Origin: Phorcus lineatus
Lineage: Eukaryota > Mollusca > Gastropoda > Trochida > Trochidae
Length of the DNA: 64,000 nt
NCBI GenBank assembly: GCA_921293015.1
Contig: OV121083.1
Span: forward strand, 32,542,908-32,606,907
Direction: 5' to 3'
The translations under genes were made by a program, and so were the position numbers. Positions 47,753 through 62,923 of the stretch are shown here, one piece after another (the stretch's first letter is position 1; every line of letters begins with the position of its first letter). Below the pieces are notes generated by a model that did not search any database, had not been told where the DNA came from, and worked only from the letters and a program-made list of their open reading frames with translations.

Positions 47753-50700
47753 ACTAGAAATAACATTCCTGTAGTCTGTGATTGGATAACGTCAATGTAT
47801 ATCAATCCTTTACAAGAACGTCAGTAGGCCTCATAAACTGAGAGTTTTTCTAGACTTTACTATACTAAAGATGAGTTTGCGCAAAAGAAATTAGTATTAG
47901 TTCAAAAGACACTCCATCATTTCAAGGATAACATTTTATAATTGCAACGGCTTAATGATTACTTTTGGTGTGTTTCAAATGGTTTAGCGTTCCCAAAGCA
48001 TTCATCATTACTTCAGATCTCGCCTTTGTATCAGACAGATATCAAAGGAAAATCTTCAGCAACATTCTGTTTTGGAAAGCAAACCAGAGAAGTATATACA
48101 CGTTGAGTAATTGAATCTGATAATGCTGTCAGGTCGTGACAGAAGATTCAGCAAGTTTCCTCATTTGCAGAAGAGGAAGGTGTTGATTACACACTGCTAT
48201 ATTGGTGTTGGGCATCACAGTTACAACGTCATTATAAGTTTCTAGCAAGGTGACATGTTCATATCGTACCAATAACATTCCCATCTGACTGACATATCAC
48301 AGCACCCCTCATCCCTCCTCCATCAAGTCATTCAAGTATTTGCACAACAGTGATCAGCAAGATGTGAGACTCTTACGTCATTGTGAAGGAAACCGAATAC
48401 TTTACTTGGGGATTTTAATACCGCAATGTCTAATAAAGCATTGTATACGATCTGGGCATGAGTTCATGAACGAAATACATAAAACAAAGTGTTGTAAGGT
48501 TTCAGTTCAAGCAATAACAGGAAAAATGGTATTAAATTGTATCCGCTCTATTGGTGTTTCATTCACGTATCGACTTGTACACAAATGTATATTGACTTGT
48601 CGCTTTATCAGCCCTCCATCCCATAAAGTTACATATGAGCAAGTTCATAAAGCGTTGATAAGACATCGCCCTTCAACTGCTCTGGAGAAGTTTCGCTCCC
48701 CGCGGCCTTCTTGTATTGGTGCGCTGTGAGAGAGATCGATAACCGAGTGGCGTGAGTCTGAGTTTCTGTACATAATCTACCTATGAAGTCAACTGAATTC
48801 ACCGAACACATATCAGACACAGCCGCAACACACCCCACACAATACACGATCCGCCACACACCTCGTTTCATCTGTTAGCTGTCCCTTTCACTCTCCCACG
48901 TAACAACTCACTTAGTGACACCAGGAGAATCTTCCTTTCGACTCTCAACAATTTCACTAACAACTTGTGTCAAAGTTTATAATGAGTTGTAAAAATAATG
49001 TTCCCTTCAGTGGAGATATTTGTTGTTTTCTGCCCAATTCTTGTACTTGTGTAGATCCCTTCATTTTATTGTCAAAAACTATAGAGGTTTTATCAAAATG
49101 AATAATTTCATATATTTACATGGTTTTATTCTAGTTGACGGATAAAGTAAAGAAATCTATTTTGCTTCGAGTTCAACGGATAGCTTTCATAGCTTAATCA
49201 ACAATTAACATATTTCGTTACAAAACCATTTTTATGTCACAGATGGATTTTACAAAAATCGTTTTGAATCAAGTTTTGCATGCCTGCAGTCTCTTAAATC
49301 AGTTGTCAAAACATAAAATTATCATTTGGCGGTTATAGACCAAACATTAGAATTTGTAATTAAGTCCAAATTGATCACTTAAACGTTTATGTGAAAACGT
49401 ATAGATGAGGAAGTTTCACCCGGGTCAATCCCACACGATCAAGGAACAATAAGATGATGTTTTTAATTAGTACTTAACTGCGATACAGTTATTCAAACGT
49501 TGATGAATCTCTGTTTCACAACTGTACCAGAAAATTATTGTTTCTAAAAATTAATAATGGTACATTTTGGTAAGAAAAGGAAACTGTTATCTACTGTATA
49601 TATTCTGGATCAACTTTTTTAAAATTAACATATTTTTTCTTAAGCTTATAATAATTATTAAAAATAAGCCGTGAAGGTTCTGTATTTAAAATCTGTGTCT
49701 TTAACTCATAACTTCCAGACTCACCTGTTCAGGAAGTCGTCCGGATATCCAATTAATTATATTTTATTCGAAGAAATGACAAAGAAAAGGCAAATCAATA
49801 TTTCGGTAAATTCATATTATGGCTTGCCTATCCCCCATCCGCAAAAGTAATACTAGCTTAATTTGTACGGTACCAAGTTATATTAACAATTAGGCTAAGG
49901 TACGATAGCTGAAAAGCGATGTGATATTATGTTAAAACATGTACATGTAGACGATACTGGAGATATGAACTAGACAACATCAACGGAACTTCTGCCTCAG
50001 GTGTGCTTGTCACATGCTTGCTTTAATCAGATTGAAGCAAATGAAATTTTGTAAATGATCTGACCATGTTCAAGCAAAACGATGTAAAGATATTCATTAT
50101 CAAGTGTGGTCGTCCACTGAGCTTTTTTCCAAACTCGAGGTAATGTAGGAAATTAACTTACAAGCGCCACCCTCTCTTCATCTCGGAGGAACGCCTACTC
50201 AAACATGTTAAACTTATAGGCAAAAGGAAGTTATCATGAATTATTACTTCTCTTATGAAACAGTAAAAAGCGTTACAAGTTTGAGAGGAGGTATTATAAA
50301 CCATCAATTTCCTAAACACTGAACAAATGAAAATTTACATCGACAGTTTTGCTCTTCAGTAGAGGTCCATTACAAATACTTTCAGACTCCAATTTTGTTA
50401 ATTTATTCGCTCTAAAGTGTTTTATATTGTATTTTTGTAAAGATAAGAATAGAATTTGCCTAAGACGAGTGGCAGTCCATCGAAGACTATCTTAGCGAAA
50501 TTTAGAAACGTTTTATACCGTCTTCATTTGACTGTCAGTATCCATGTTAAACCAGCATTAACGCTTCATAAGTGAGAAGATGTGGTTTGACTCCAGCATC
50601 GGTGTGAACGATTAATAGTTGGTGACAAGCCATTTTACTTTTATTTATAATCACTTGTAATCTTAACTTTGAAGATTTTTCCAGCCGAACGATATTAGCC

Positions 50701-51679
50701 ATTTGTCAAAGTTTAGTGTTCAGTATATGTGCATTGAGCAACAAAATAACTCAGAATCCACATGTTCATTGTCTCCTGGTACTAACGTGAATATTGCAAA
50801 AACAAAACACATATTTGGGCTTTGGCACTTTGAATGCGATGTTTACCGACATAATTCATATGAAATGTTTTCATGACTTCTGTTCAAAATGTAATAACTT
50901 TCTTTTGCCAATGACGTTATTTACTCACCAACTCTAATCCATATAATTTTTCACTCTAGTGAATTGAAATTGTTCAATAGCTATTATCTTGTTGTCTTTA
51001 ACTGACAGTAAACGTGAAATAAGTATCAATGTCTGTCTGTCCGACTGCTATCGTGTAAAGATAGCATTACAAGGAAGAACTTGATAAGTACATTTTTCGG
51101 AAGAAACAATTGTCGATCAACATTAAATTTTAGAAATGGAGAATATCTTCAGTTACAATAGATTTATGGACATGGGTAGGGTCAAATGAAGAATCTCTAT
51201 CATGTCAATTCCTCATAGGGTTAAATGTGCTCATATTCTTCGACGTGAGCTTCAAATCTTATACCGTCAACTTATTACTGAATTATGCAATCCTTCAGGA
51301 AAAGGTGTCAAGTTCCGTGCAATGGTGTATATCAAAGAGTCCTTTTAAGTCCACCTTTGCGAAGACACAAAGATGCTACATAAATAGTAAAAACGCTACT
51401 AGATATTAAAGTTTCTTCCTATTTACATTTAGCGTTGAATCGTTATAAGTCCGAAGAAGTAGTACATCTGTTTAATGACAATTTCACAACTCATAACATG
51501 TCTTTTTCAACGTTATTCGTATACAATATAACATACATGTACGTTATATGATAAATGCTTGACAAAAACTCGAGGTTTTTAAGACGTGTCTTTCATCCAT
51601 TTTTTACTCGTGGTGTACATTTATCGTGAAGTTTCCATTATTACCAATCATCTGACCATTGCATATAATGAGTGTTCAG
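47753..51679. other. Intergenic, no gene recognised
   Basis: The 129-codon plus frame at 48340-48729 is the longest here that is not a repeat; it has no recognisable domain and its surroundings show no exon pattern. Otherwise AT-rich DNA without structure that I could identify. Confidence 0.4.
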
Positions 51680-52092
51680 AGACCTAATTACCCCATGCTG
51701 TCACCGGGGAGCGGGAGGTACCAGCAGGCTGCTTCGTTCTCACTCCTCCCGTCTCCCCGCCGCCTCCCATTCGTTCCTTTTCACGTGTAACAGAGGTGGG
51801 TAGACTCGGCGCTGGCCAATAGCTTCCTTCTGATTACTATGGCGTACTGTGTACAGCTCCCTCGTGCTATCCGCGGCATGCTACTCCGCAGGCAACACTA
51901 GCCGTGTCGGGAAAGATGCAACAAAACATGTGGATTGACTTATAATATATCTGGCGTACAGTGTGTCAAGTGATTGTGGCACCTTCAGGGATTGACCGCG
52001 CATACATATCTTGGGGAAATATCCGTCCTCTTCTTTATCTCAAGTTCGGTGTTCTATCTTTGCAAGGAACTTTATATAGTCATCTGGTAAGT
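51680..52092 (+). promoter_or_regulatory. Candidate promoter and first (non-coding) exon with splice donor
   Basis: 51690-51920 is clearly GC- and CpG-richer than the rest of the window (CCCCGCCGCCTCCC, CTCGGCGCTGG, ATCCGCGGCATG, CCGTGTCGGG). It contains an E-box CACGTG at 51782-51787 and a CCAAT box at 51816-51820. About 170 bp further on CATCTG-GTAAGT (junction 52086/52087) is a consensus 5' splice site. This combination fits a promoter plus a 5' untranslated exon on the plus strand. No downstream coding exon was recognised; a possible acceptor, TCTTTTGCAG, ends at 53073. Inference only. Confidence 0.35.
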
Positions 52093-55000
52093 AAACGTCC
52101 TCTTCTTGACATTTAGAATGGATATTACAATTATACTGTGTAAATACTTTGAAAATTAAGGTTGAATACAATAGAATACATGGATCCAATAAAGTCTATT
52201 AACAAATTTCATTGTACAAGGGTATTTAGTGAAGCAAATGGATTTCATTTAATTTGCTGCTTGTAGAAATTTATTGATTTATTGATTGTATAAAATGTAT
52301 TGCCATGATTTACATTCAAAAGACGATTCTATATTGATTACGTATTTATAAAAAGAACGTTAAATTCGCAGTGTGCTCTTGATATGAAGCGAGAAATTAA
52401 TTACTTGTTATTTATGCCAATAAAAGTTAAACTGCCCTACCTTATTAAGTGCACCTGATCAAAGGGAATGCCTGTTCAATGTGTGTCCAGGTGCAACATA
52501 CAAGGGCTGTAAATGTCAGTTACACTGAGGTATTGCAGCGAGTCATAAAGCCCGACCCGCTAAATTCCCCATAAAAGCTATCCAAATATGGTAGCTAGTG
52601 CTCGTTTGTTTTCAATAACAAAGCTTAATGTGCTGTATTTTGTTTTGATATGACGTGTGACTCTCTTCTTAATAAGGACCAAGGCTTATCACTGAGCTCT
52701 TCAGAGCAGGGGAACATACACTCACTGGTTATCCCCACACTATAGGCGAGGTAGGCACATATAATAGTACATGACAACCACACTAGCGTCACTGTCAACA
52801 CATCGCATTTTGTTCATGAACAACTGTATTCATAACTTCTCTTTACTTTTGCATTTCCAACTTTTAAACTGCTTTTCATAGAAGTACTGTCAATACGTAA
52901 GTTCCTATATAGTGTTGATAGTGTAAAGATATGTTATCGTGTTTCGTTAAGTTAGATAAATAAATAAAATGTTATCTTACTGAAGCTTTCTCTTTTGTTT
53001 GAACCTTATCTGTCTTTACGTGATTTGATATTGCACGATAGTGTAAGTTTGATTTGTGTTAAATCTTTTGCAGTGAGATCATTTGAATTTGACAATTGTC
53101 CAGTCAAAATATATACAAGGAACTAAAGGTTATCAGATACACAGCCATTGTTGTAAGTTAGAAACGACCTGGAGAAGCTTAAACACCTCACTTCATTGTG
53201 AACTGAGAGAAAGAAAAGCGTTCCTCATTATTGTGGATACCTTACCACTGATTGGCTGCTTTACAAGACAAGAGAGAAGTGCACTTAGCGTGTTATTACA
53301 ATTATGACCTTTCTTCTGGTTACTTGCCAATTGAAAATATCTGTTTACAAATTTATTTACTATTTGTTAACTTACAGGATATTGAATGAATTTGTAAACA
53401 AATATATTTGCATTGTTCGTATCACAATTGCAATGATATATCAACGTCTGATTTTCATTTAAACATTAAATGCTGATTAAACAATAATGATTGTGTCTGA
53501 TGCTCCAGCTGATGCGCTCTAACACATTCATTTCCTCCGCACGAAGGGCCTGCATAAATGATTCACCAATTACATGGATGAACGTGCAAAAAATAACGCA
53601 ATAGGAAATAGCTAATGCATCTACGACATGCGTTAATCACATTGTCTTCTACTATGCAGATAGGTTTCTTCCAAAGCATAAGTAATTGCTCATGCTGTCT
53701 GCTTCTCGGAACAGTTTAAAACTCTCTATATATGTTGAATATCCTTGATACATGAAGAAAAATGAGGTGCGACGTCCAGTTTGGTGTTTGTATTGATTGT
53801 GAGGGTTGCAGGGTTGGTGCAAGACTTCCCCAGTGTGTGGCCGAGTGTCAGCATTCATTGTAGAAACTATAAACAGGGCGTGTCAGGGAATATCCACTCC
53901 AGCACAAAGGAAAAGAGCAACATTTGGGAAGATAAGCCCGCTTCATTGCGCAGGAAGCTACAGAGCAGATGAGGAGCGGGAGATTTGGTCAGGGTAATTT
54001 GACAATGTGTATAAACTGTTAACAAGATGACATCTGTAGGATGTTCTCAAGCAGAGGCGCTGACACGATTTGTAACCCTGTGTCATATTGCAGTCATATG
54101 CCCTTGTACTCGACCGGACAATTAATTACCAGATTTCTCTAAAAGTTCCATGTTGTCAATAGATGGTGATATAAGGGAGGCACGCACCGTCGTGTAGGCA
54201 CGCTGTATATATTCAACCGGGCTGCAAGTGTGCCCATTTATCATTCATCAATAGGTTTAATCTAGAACGAGAACTGTATAACAGTAGCAACAATACCGCC
54301 AATTATGGCAACTGACCAGTCTATTGCCAGACGAATGCCTTGTTTCGTTCTGGCTGACCCAGCTCATTGACCATAGAAAGATTGGACTGTCCCTGTAGCA
54401 TATCAATTTGTTACTTTATTGCCTTCTTTTATGGGCTTTATAACCGTTAAAACTCAAAACAAAATGTAGGACTACTAAATAAATCCTCTTTTAAAACATC
54501 TCTTTTAAAGAAGCGCAAATCATATAGTTGCATTCATAATTTTGAATTATATTGTTGACTGATTTGTTAAATCCAATTAATGATAAATATTATTCTTTGA
54601 AGAGAAATTACAGATTTAATTCCGCAGAGGTGTCGGGATTACAATAGAATAAAATGGTCAAATGGTCAACTTATAGTCAAAAGTCTCTCCTCAGAAAGCA
54701 ATACTGGCACAAATGCAAATGTTAAAAACAAATTCCTTATTCGAAGGTTTTCTTGACATATGAAACTTATAAGATTAAATGTTGTTTATTTAGATTTCAG
54801 ATAAAACTTTCTATGAGTTGGTGTGATATGAGAATTAAAGAACCTTCATGATGACAGTGTGTTGACAAGGCCCGCTGTAACTATAAGTTATTACTATGAC
54901 ATTTTATTACTGGATTCACACCTGTTACAATAATTCCATTCACTGGTGATGATAAAAATATTTCTTAACTGTTGATTACTTTCCGTTGGCAATTCCTTTA

Positions 55001-55370
55001 GGCTTGAAGGAAAGTGTCCCTGTCCATTACGCTAAGTCGTCGTGGGGACCATGTATGGAGGCGTTCTGTAGAATTGGATCTACCAGTGATTTCTTTTGCT
55101 TTTGCTTCTCCTCATTATCTGTCATCAAACAGAAGCGTGTAATTAAAAGGAAATATAAGATGTACTGATCCTTCAGCCTTCTTAAATGTCTCGTTCAACA
55201 AGTCGATTATTTCCGTTGATTTATTTTTTATTTTATTTATTACAGTAGGAAATCATACTTTTTAATTTCGTCAGGCTTGGCTAAATAACGACAGCATTCA
55301 TGGTGTTAATTTTGTAAATGCTTTATCCGCTATTTCATTTAATTATATATACATAATAAATCATATATCA
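52093..55370. other. Intergenic or intron, no gene recognised
   Basis: Would be intron if the upstream donor is real. Frames at 53083-53307 and the two overlapping plus frames at 53781-53997 show no recognisable family. No strong repeats. Confidence 0.4.
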
Positions 55371-55371
55371 C

Positions 55372-55835
55372 ATTTACAGACAGAAGGAATAATCTATTTC
55401 ATTTTCTGTTATCACACTTTTGACAAATGGAATTGGCTTTTTCCTTTCTGTCATCATTTTTATACAGAAGAAATCGGTCTTTTCCTTTCTGCCATTACAT
55501 TTACAGAAAGAAGTAATCGGCTATGTCCTTCCTATCATCACACTTATAGACAGAAGGTATCGGCTATTTCCTTTCTGTCATCGCATTTATAGGCTGAAGG
55601 AAATGAATATTTAATTTTCTGTCTTCACATTTTGACAGAATGAACCGGTTATTTCATTTTCTGTTATCACATTTATTGACAAAAGGAATCGGCTATTTCC
55701 TTCCTGTCATCATCCAAGTACAAAAGATATCGGCTATGTCCTTTGTATCATCGCACCTTCAGACAGAATAAATCAGCTATTTTCTTTCTGTCATCACACT
55801 TACAGACAGGCTCAATCAGCTATTGCATTCCTGTC
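55372..55835. repeat. ~47-bp minisatellite, about ten units
   Basis: Units of the form CACTTACAGACAGAAGGAAT followed by CGGCTATTTCCTTTCTGTCA and T, repeated with 10-20 percent divergence by eye. The 64-codon plus frame inside is a shadow. Confidence 0.88.
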
Positions 55836-58800
55836 AATGTAAATGTAGCAGAAGGACCAGGCATAATATATTGTGAACATGACATACGCATAAGCTGACA
55901 AAAACTAAATTTAACATATCATTCAATAGATTTGTCAGATACGTGGAATGTAAGAGAAATTGATCTTTTTGGCTTTTACTTCTTTAGAGAAGCGAACTTA
56001 ACCTGTAGAATCTCATGATTAATTACGTGAAATGAAATGTGATAAACGATAGTAAAGTTCCAATATATCAAGTGCCAATAAAGCTGTTACAATGTCGATC
56101 TGTCAAATAAGAAAAAGCCCAGACTTCATAAGGAAAATGCGTTTTCCCCATATTTTAGACCACGATGATTCGTCATGTCTGAGCTACAAAGTCGACTCTT
56201 AAAACATTCTGACAATACCTACCACAAATGTGATGATTAAGGAGATGATTAGTGAGTGATACGTAATGCTTTAGTATGCAAGAAAATCTCGAAAGATTTT
56301 AAGGAAAACACACTGTGAAAAGCTTCGTTCCGTTTATACTTGCTTGTACTCCACAAGTCTGTCAGCGTGTTGGGCATTGAGGTGAGGTTCGTACTACAGA
56401 TTCCAGAGACAGTCCAACGAAACAGGCGAGGTATTCAGTACCGAGATGTGAGGTGTTCAGTACCGCGATGTGAGGTGGCCATGCGCTTACCCTCCGTCAG
56501 TCAATCAGCATCGACCTCAAAAGCTCCATTAACTCGCTGTGCAGCATAAATCACTTCCATGACTTCATCTGTAGTCGCAATGAACATAAATGAGCCGCTC
56601 ACTGCACTTACAGTCAAACATTAGAATGTCTTTCTTGTAAACGTATATTATTTTTGGTAGAACGGAAAGTGTATTCTGCAAAGTAAGCCTTAAACATTTA
56701 CCGTAGCGCATCTTCATGTGGAGCAATGTTTGATAGCCTGGCATGTTGCAAAGGTTAAGTGCCGGATTATTCATGAAAAATCATGATGACATCACATGCT
56801 TTCATATTGTAGAGAGTGAGTGGGGTCTGGGGTTTAACTTCTGCATATTTGAACGGGTGTAATCCATATGTTCATTAAAATATCACACACATACAGTATA
56901 TGATAGACCTCAGTTATCTCAGATTAACTTAAGTTGTCAATTTTGTCTTAAAAACCTATTGCTTTCATTTCGCTGGTTTAAGTCATCGATCAGCTGTCAA
57001 TTTATCATATTTTAGTAACCAAGGCCCTTGAAAATCTTGACATAATCATTACTCACACACACTTTAATTTGATTGGGTTTGATAAGTGAAGATTCGTACA
57101 TTTACAATTAACGTAGGATCTCTTTAAAATTGAATTTTACTGAGGAAAGCAACACTTATTGCATTTTGTTTAGAATGGAAAGGAACACAAGTGTATGTGA
57201 TGTCAAACAAACGAATGTTTCTAAAACGTTTGCGACAACATTTCTTATTTTGCAAAACATAAAAAAGTAATCTTTGCTGAAAGCAGCACTTTTTTTAGAA
57301 CCGTGCCTTGATGTAATAAGCAAAACGGGCTAATTCAAATAAACAATGCAACATACAACGTTAAATATAATTTTTATGGCATATAATCAAAATAAGGAAA
57401 CATATTTGATCTTATATGCTTTTTTTATGTCGATAAGTATGCTTAATGAGGTATAAATACAGTATAATGAAGACAGTAAGCTAGTAGCTAGCGAAGGCTT
57501 CACTTCTTGCCTATAATTAAGCCATCATGTGTGCATTACACGAAAACAGGACAACATGTACATTTGTCCACCTTACATATTTACAGAGCTTTGAAGGTCC
57601 TCTCACATTTGCAGACAACAATATCAACTTCCACTTTATCAGAATTGAACAAATGCATCTGTGTAGAACCTATTCATATCCATTGTAACAATATCCTTCA
57701 AAGGTCCTGTGTCTTTAACTGTGTGTATTTTGAATTTGGATTGTGTATAACATCGACGTCGTTGTTATAGTTCGATAAATCTATTTAAATCCAAAACAGG
57801 ATACAAATCCGTGTTATTGTGAGTTGTCTTGCATAAACGGAGCAATAATTTAGAATAGAATCTCGGAAAATTAATCAATTTCTTAAGATGGCATCAGTAG
57901 GATTCTTCTGAGTGAAATTCCTTAAACTATGAAGTGCGTTAAGAAATGATAAGACATTCAAACTTTCAGCAAAGAATCTCTCAACGAAAACATGTTGCCT
58001 TTTAATTAGAGGAGATCTAAACATACTGAGAAAACACGAAGCTTATCGGCATGGCTAATGAAGAGGTGTAACGTGGATAACGTTATTTAGAGGCTATGTA
58101 CGCTGAAATACCTACTTGAAATATCGAATTGATTTTGCGGCATGTATTTTTCATCAAGAGCGCTCCAGTAAGTAGGCACATTTCGATATGTAGATTTCAA
58201 AGCAAGGAGATTTCTTCCCTGAAGAAGGCACCACGTCCTAAATTATGTTTCCATGATCATGCATACTGACGGCAGGTCTTGCAGATAATTGCGCCTCTCA
58301 TTGAAAATATGTTCACTTTTGATATCAATTGACACTTCAAAATGATGAACATGCGAAGATGAATCGATAAGACATCTTATAGGTTTTATATGGAAACTCT
58401 TTACAGGTAGCGGTTTTCAATACGGATAAGTTCTCATAAGATGTATTCATAAAAGTCATACTTTCTTGGGTAGACAGAGAGAAATTTAATTTTGCTGAGC
58501 GATTTGTTACAGATACTTTTGCACATATGAATTTCAAATACATTTTTGTATCGAATAAAAAAAGGTATATACTAGTAAGACTGGTATTTACACATGAATG
58601 GTAAATAAAAAACAAAGCTATCCACATATTGACATATCACATATTTGGAGATAATTTATTCGAAGGGTGTCCCTTAGATAACTTCGTGGCTCCACCTATC
58701 ATGTCCAGACTACTGTACCATAAGACTTCACTTCTTCTTTTGTTTTCACTTTCTCAAACATGATACCAAAGGTTCACAATCAATACTAAGTGGTCTCACA

Positions 58801-61800
58801 AATAATGTGCATGCATGGACGATTGGAGACGTTTATTTTGTAAGACTAAAATGGATGTGTCCTTCAAAACAAACCTCATCAAAATCTGAATCATGCAATC
58901 CGAATGTTTGATTATTGATTATAATTTGAAATCGTACCATACGTCTATGAATATGTTTGAATTGATTTAACTGCAAGGCTTACCTTTAGAGGTCCTAAGG
59001 GAAATAACATACTTGTCGTTTTATTTTTGATATTTACACATTTCATACCCCAATGTGTCAAAAATATGTGCTGTGACTTCGGTAAGGAGTCATAAATAGA
59101 TTTGAAATTTTTTTTAAGAATGAACAAAGAGAACATAGTTAGATCGACCACTTATTGGACACCCCTTGTAGAATGCAGAAGACATTCTTAAAGATTATGA
59201 GGTTTGTTGTATGCTCACGTTAATTTTGAGAGATACTAAGCTATTAATGAGGCAGTAATGCAAGTCTGTTGTCTGTGTGTGGAACTAGTTAAAGGCATGT
59301 CTTATCCGGTCTAGGTGAGCGATCAAACCTATCTACGGCACGAAGCTCTGGGCGACCAGTCTCCGACAACGGAACCCACACTAATTCAAATGTGTTAGTA
59401 AGCCTGGGTCGTCTGTCGAGTATTATATTCATCTTGTAACAAGGGGGCTTTCTTGCATTGTTCAGGTTTTGGTTCATGTCTAGAATCCTAAGTTGGCATC
59501 TTCCTGAATCGCTCATAATGTAAAAGTTAAATCTTCGGGTGACATTCTTCCCACTTGGAGCCTCATGTGATAAATCTTCATCGTGAAGCTTTGGGAACTA
59601 ATTTGTTATCCTTGAGTCATTGCTCCAGCGTTCTGTGTAAAATATTCAAATTGAATTAGAAAAATCAGCGGGACAATGTCTTTCTTTCAGTCTCCATTAA
59701 CAATGATCAGCTGTAAGATGGGCATGGCAATGTAATCATTCAGTCTTTACAATGAAAAGATAATTTGCATCGGCAAGTCGTTCTTTCAAATTAGAATTGA
59801 TTTCCACCAGGCAGGCAAAATGGAGTTTATTTTATTCATTTGATATTCCTAGTCCTTACGAAAAGCTAAAACTGACTATTAGCTTGTGAGACACTTTCCA
59901 TGCTTGACAACTGTAGGAAGCATGTCTAATGGTGATGCATGGTAAATGATTTAAACCCGAACCACCTTCCCTTACGTGAACCATTCAGCCCGTCATCAAA
60001 GAACGGTTTTAAGTTGGCATGATCTAATGCAAAAAACGATTGACTATAACTCGTCTGGGAATCACTGGGTATTTCATGCAGATCGAGTCATATTCAGAAA
60101 AGTGTTAAGTCTGTGGTAATAATCTCCTTACTGCGCAACAAAATGCCAATAGATCATTAACTATTAATAAAGCATTTAGTGTCTAGGCTGAATGGGGATT
60201 TGGTGGTATTGGACTAATGAAGCAGAGCGTCTAAGCGCCTCCTGCAGATCCCAAGCATCTCCTAACAAGTCCGTCTTAAACCAATTGGGAGTAGCTGATT
60301 GTGCTGGTTTGCATGGAAGAAAAAAGTTCGGGTTTTTTAATGTCAATGAATATGAAAACGTTGAACATCGCACACCAAACGTTATTCTTTGAGATGACGG
60401 TTAGCAGGAAGCACACACCTTCTAACAAGCAGAAGCGGAAATGATAAAAATGCGCATGAGACAGTTCAATTGAGCCGAGATGTAGGAGGTTCAGTAGCGG
60501 TCGAGTATCAGATGAGATAGGTCCGCGCAGCTCTTCTAACAGTTCATCATACAATTCTTAATTGCTGTGTTCGATATTGGTTAGGTGTCGGACCATGAAG
60601 TCTTTTGTTTGAATCTCATTAGATCGCAAGACTGGGCACTTGTTGAGACCGACATGTTGGTCACTGCATGTCTGTCTGTATGTATTTCAGGACCATACTC
60701 CACGATTGTTGGTTCCAGCCCACACGCACAGGTTCCAATACAACGCATGATTTCAAGTAAACAATCGTCATATATTTATGTCAAAACAAATACTTTTTTT
60801 GCTATAACGGTATTGTTGTTCACATAAAAAAAATTCAAACCGAATCCTCAGCATGACGTTTAGCTACCGTGATTTTAATGTAGGAAATATGACCTGGTAT
60901 AATATATTAGGCGCCTGGAAAGATCAGACAAATATTTCACCTTCAAGCGGAAATGTGAGACATTGTCTTCCCCTCACTTTGTACTGAACATTCCTACGTT
61001 GTAAATGGGCCGTAACATGAACAGTGGCACGCTACTTATTCCAGCTGCTCCAAAAAGTATCACTTTAACCTACACTCGTAGACAAGTTTCTGAAACATAG
61101 GAGTCCTTAAGAAATTAAGCTTCTCATCAAGAAAGAAAAATAACTGTTTCTTATCTCCCCTGAGCTACGATTCAAACAATCAACAACTGTCGATCAGTCG
61201 GTCGTCTTCACTATTGAAAGTGAGATGAACAACTTGGCTAATGCAGTAATTAAATGTCGACTCGTGTTCATGCGCGGGTTAATGTTTCCTCTAGATTTGC
61301 AACTGGTTCAGGCATACACAGCACTTCCTACAGACCTTTGTAAATGTTTTACGTTGGCTATAAATCCTGTTCTTCGATGGCAGACGTAATATTTATTTAG
61401 TTAAACCTGCTGACCGCATCCAGCCTACATGTCTTTCATCCACCCCAGGAAGATCGCTTCGTTTAGTTTATCTGGTAGAGTGCAGACTACGCAAACATGA
61501 CTGCCTCACTTCCCTAACTTAGCAACAGGACCCATGTTACTGTCTTGTAATGTAAACACGAGTCCTTCACTGCCCTGTAACAGTCTTGATTGCAGTTTAT
61601 GGCTCAACTGATACACCTTATTGCTTCTGATTGAATCCGTATTTTTCTGTGTTTGATGTGCAGGGTTGTTAAACAGTCAAACAGTCATATGTGATTTAAA
61701 AAATGATAAATTGCAATAACGTTGTAGACGAAATGAACGTCTTCATAAACATTTAAAATACGTAACATCTTCAAACTGATCTATATCTAAAATAAATAGA

Positions 61801-62923
61801 TATGTAAATAAAAATCCGTTTTCTCCGCTCGACTCGACTAAGTTTTCATATAAATCTAACATTTTACATTGCAAAAACATCTCCTTTAAAATACAATGTT
61901 CAGGTTACACTATGAGCAGCGGAGAAACCTGAATGAACAGAGAAGCGAGAGACTTGTCAGTGGTTTTGCCAATCTGATAAGGCATAAACACAATCGTAGG
62001 AAGCCATCTTGGTGTTGTAAAGATAATTAGAGCAACAGAATGTCAGAAGTATCATCAGCGAGCATCCATCAGCCGTCAGCACGTCCGTGTGTGCATTTTC
62101 TTGACGGTAGCGAACTGCCTGCACATGATGGCAATGCACGTATAGCTTTGCCTCTGGCGTAAATAATACAACACGTGTGTGCAATCTGTTTCGGAATCGC
62201 AGCAATGAACTGCCTGGTAGACATTTACTCTCGTTTACTGTATGCAGTAATATGAAGGGTGAGATCAATCACAAAGATCGTGTGTTGCTCTGTGTCCAGT
62301 CTACCCCACTGTCACACTCTCCAGGCACGTTGTTATACGTTGTGAATCTCAAGGATGTACTTTCAGTCTACGCTTCTACCTCATACAGCAACCTTTCATG
62401 GCAATCGCTTTGTAATCTTTTGTTCCCGTATAGAAGTCACATGTCGTTAAGGTCGTTCGTTGAAGGTTGAGTGAATATAGACATTACTGATTTTAACACA
62501 TTTATTTGGTTAAGTGTCAATTGTGTATGTGTCATTAGTTACATTCCTACCATTGCTCAAGTGTCAAATGTTTGTGTACAAACTGTATGAATATGTTGTG
62601 CTACCATTGCGAAAGAGCTTATTAGACACTAACTGCTTTGTTGTGAAGATTGGTTTTACCAACACCATGGTCAGTCAGATCACTGGCATAACTATTTGCT
62701 ATGAGGTAGAGTTTGAAACTTTGGTCAAATAGCTCTAACAAAATAAAAACATAACACCAATATGCATCTTATTACCTTTGAAATTAGTGTACATGTTGAC
62801 CCGTGTTATAGGAGGCACTAAATCCTGTACAGATCTGTCTCATGTCCGAAATGTTAAATTAAATGCTTTAAGGTCCTTTTCTGTCGGCAACTTAGTCAAA
62901 TTCTTCACTTCACCAATAAAGTT
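55836..62923. other. Intergenic, no gene recognised
   Basis: About 7 kb without a recognisable gene. A probable fragment of the short retroposon head lies at 56814-56850 (GAGTGAGTGGGGTCTGGGG, then TTTAAC). Frames of 60-103 codons, including 57507-57770, 58337-58627 (minus), 60276-60554 (minus) and 61957-62268 (minus), have no recognisable domain. The 75-codon minus frame at 59289-59516 is Arg/Pro-rich and also unrecognised. Confidence 0.45.

Noticed and set aside
48340-48729. 129-codon plus frame as a possible gene
   Set aside because: No recognisable domain, no upstream context and no repeat in the window to support it; a frame this long can arise by chance in 64 kb.
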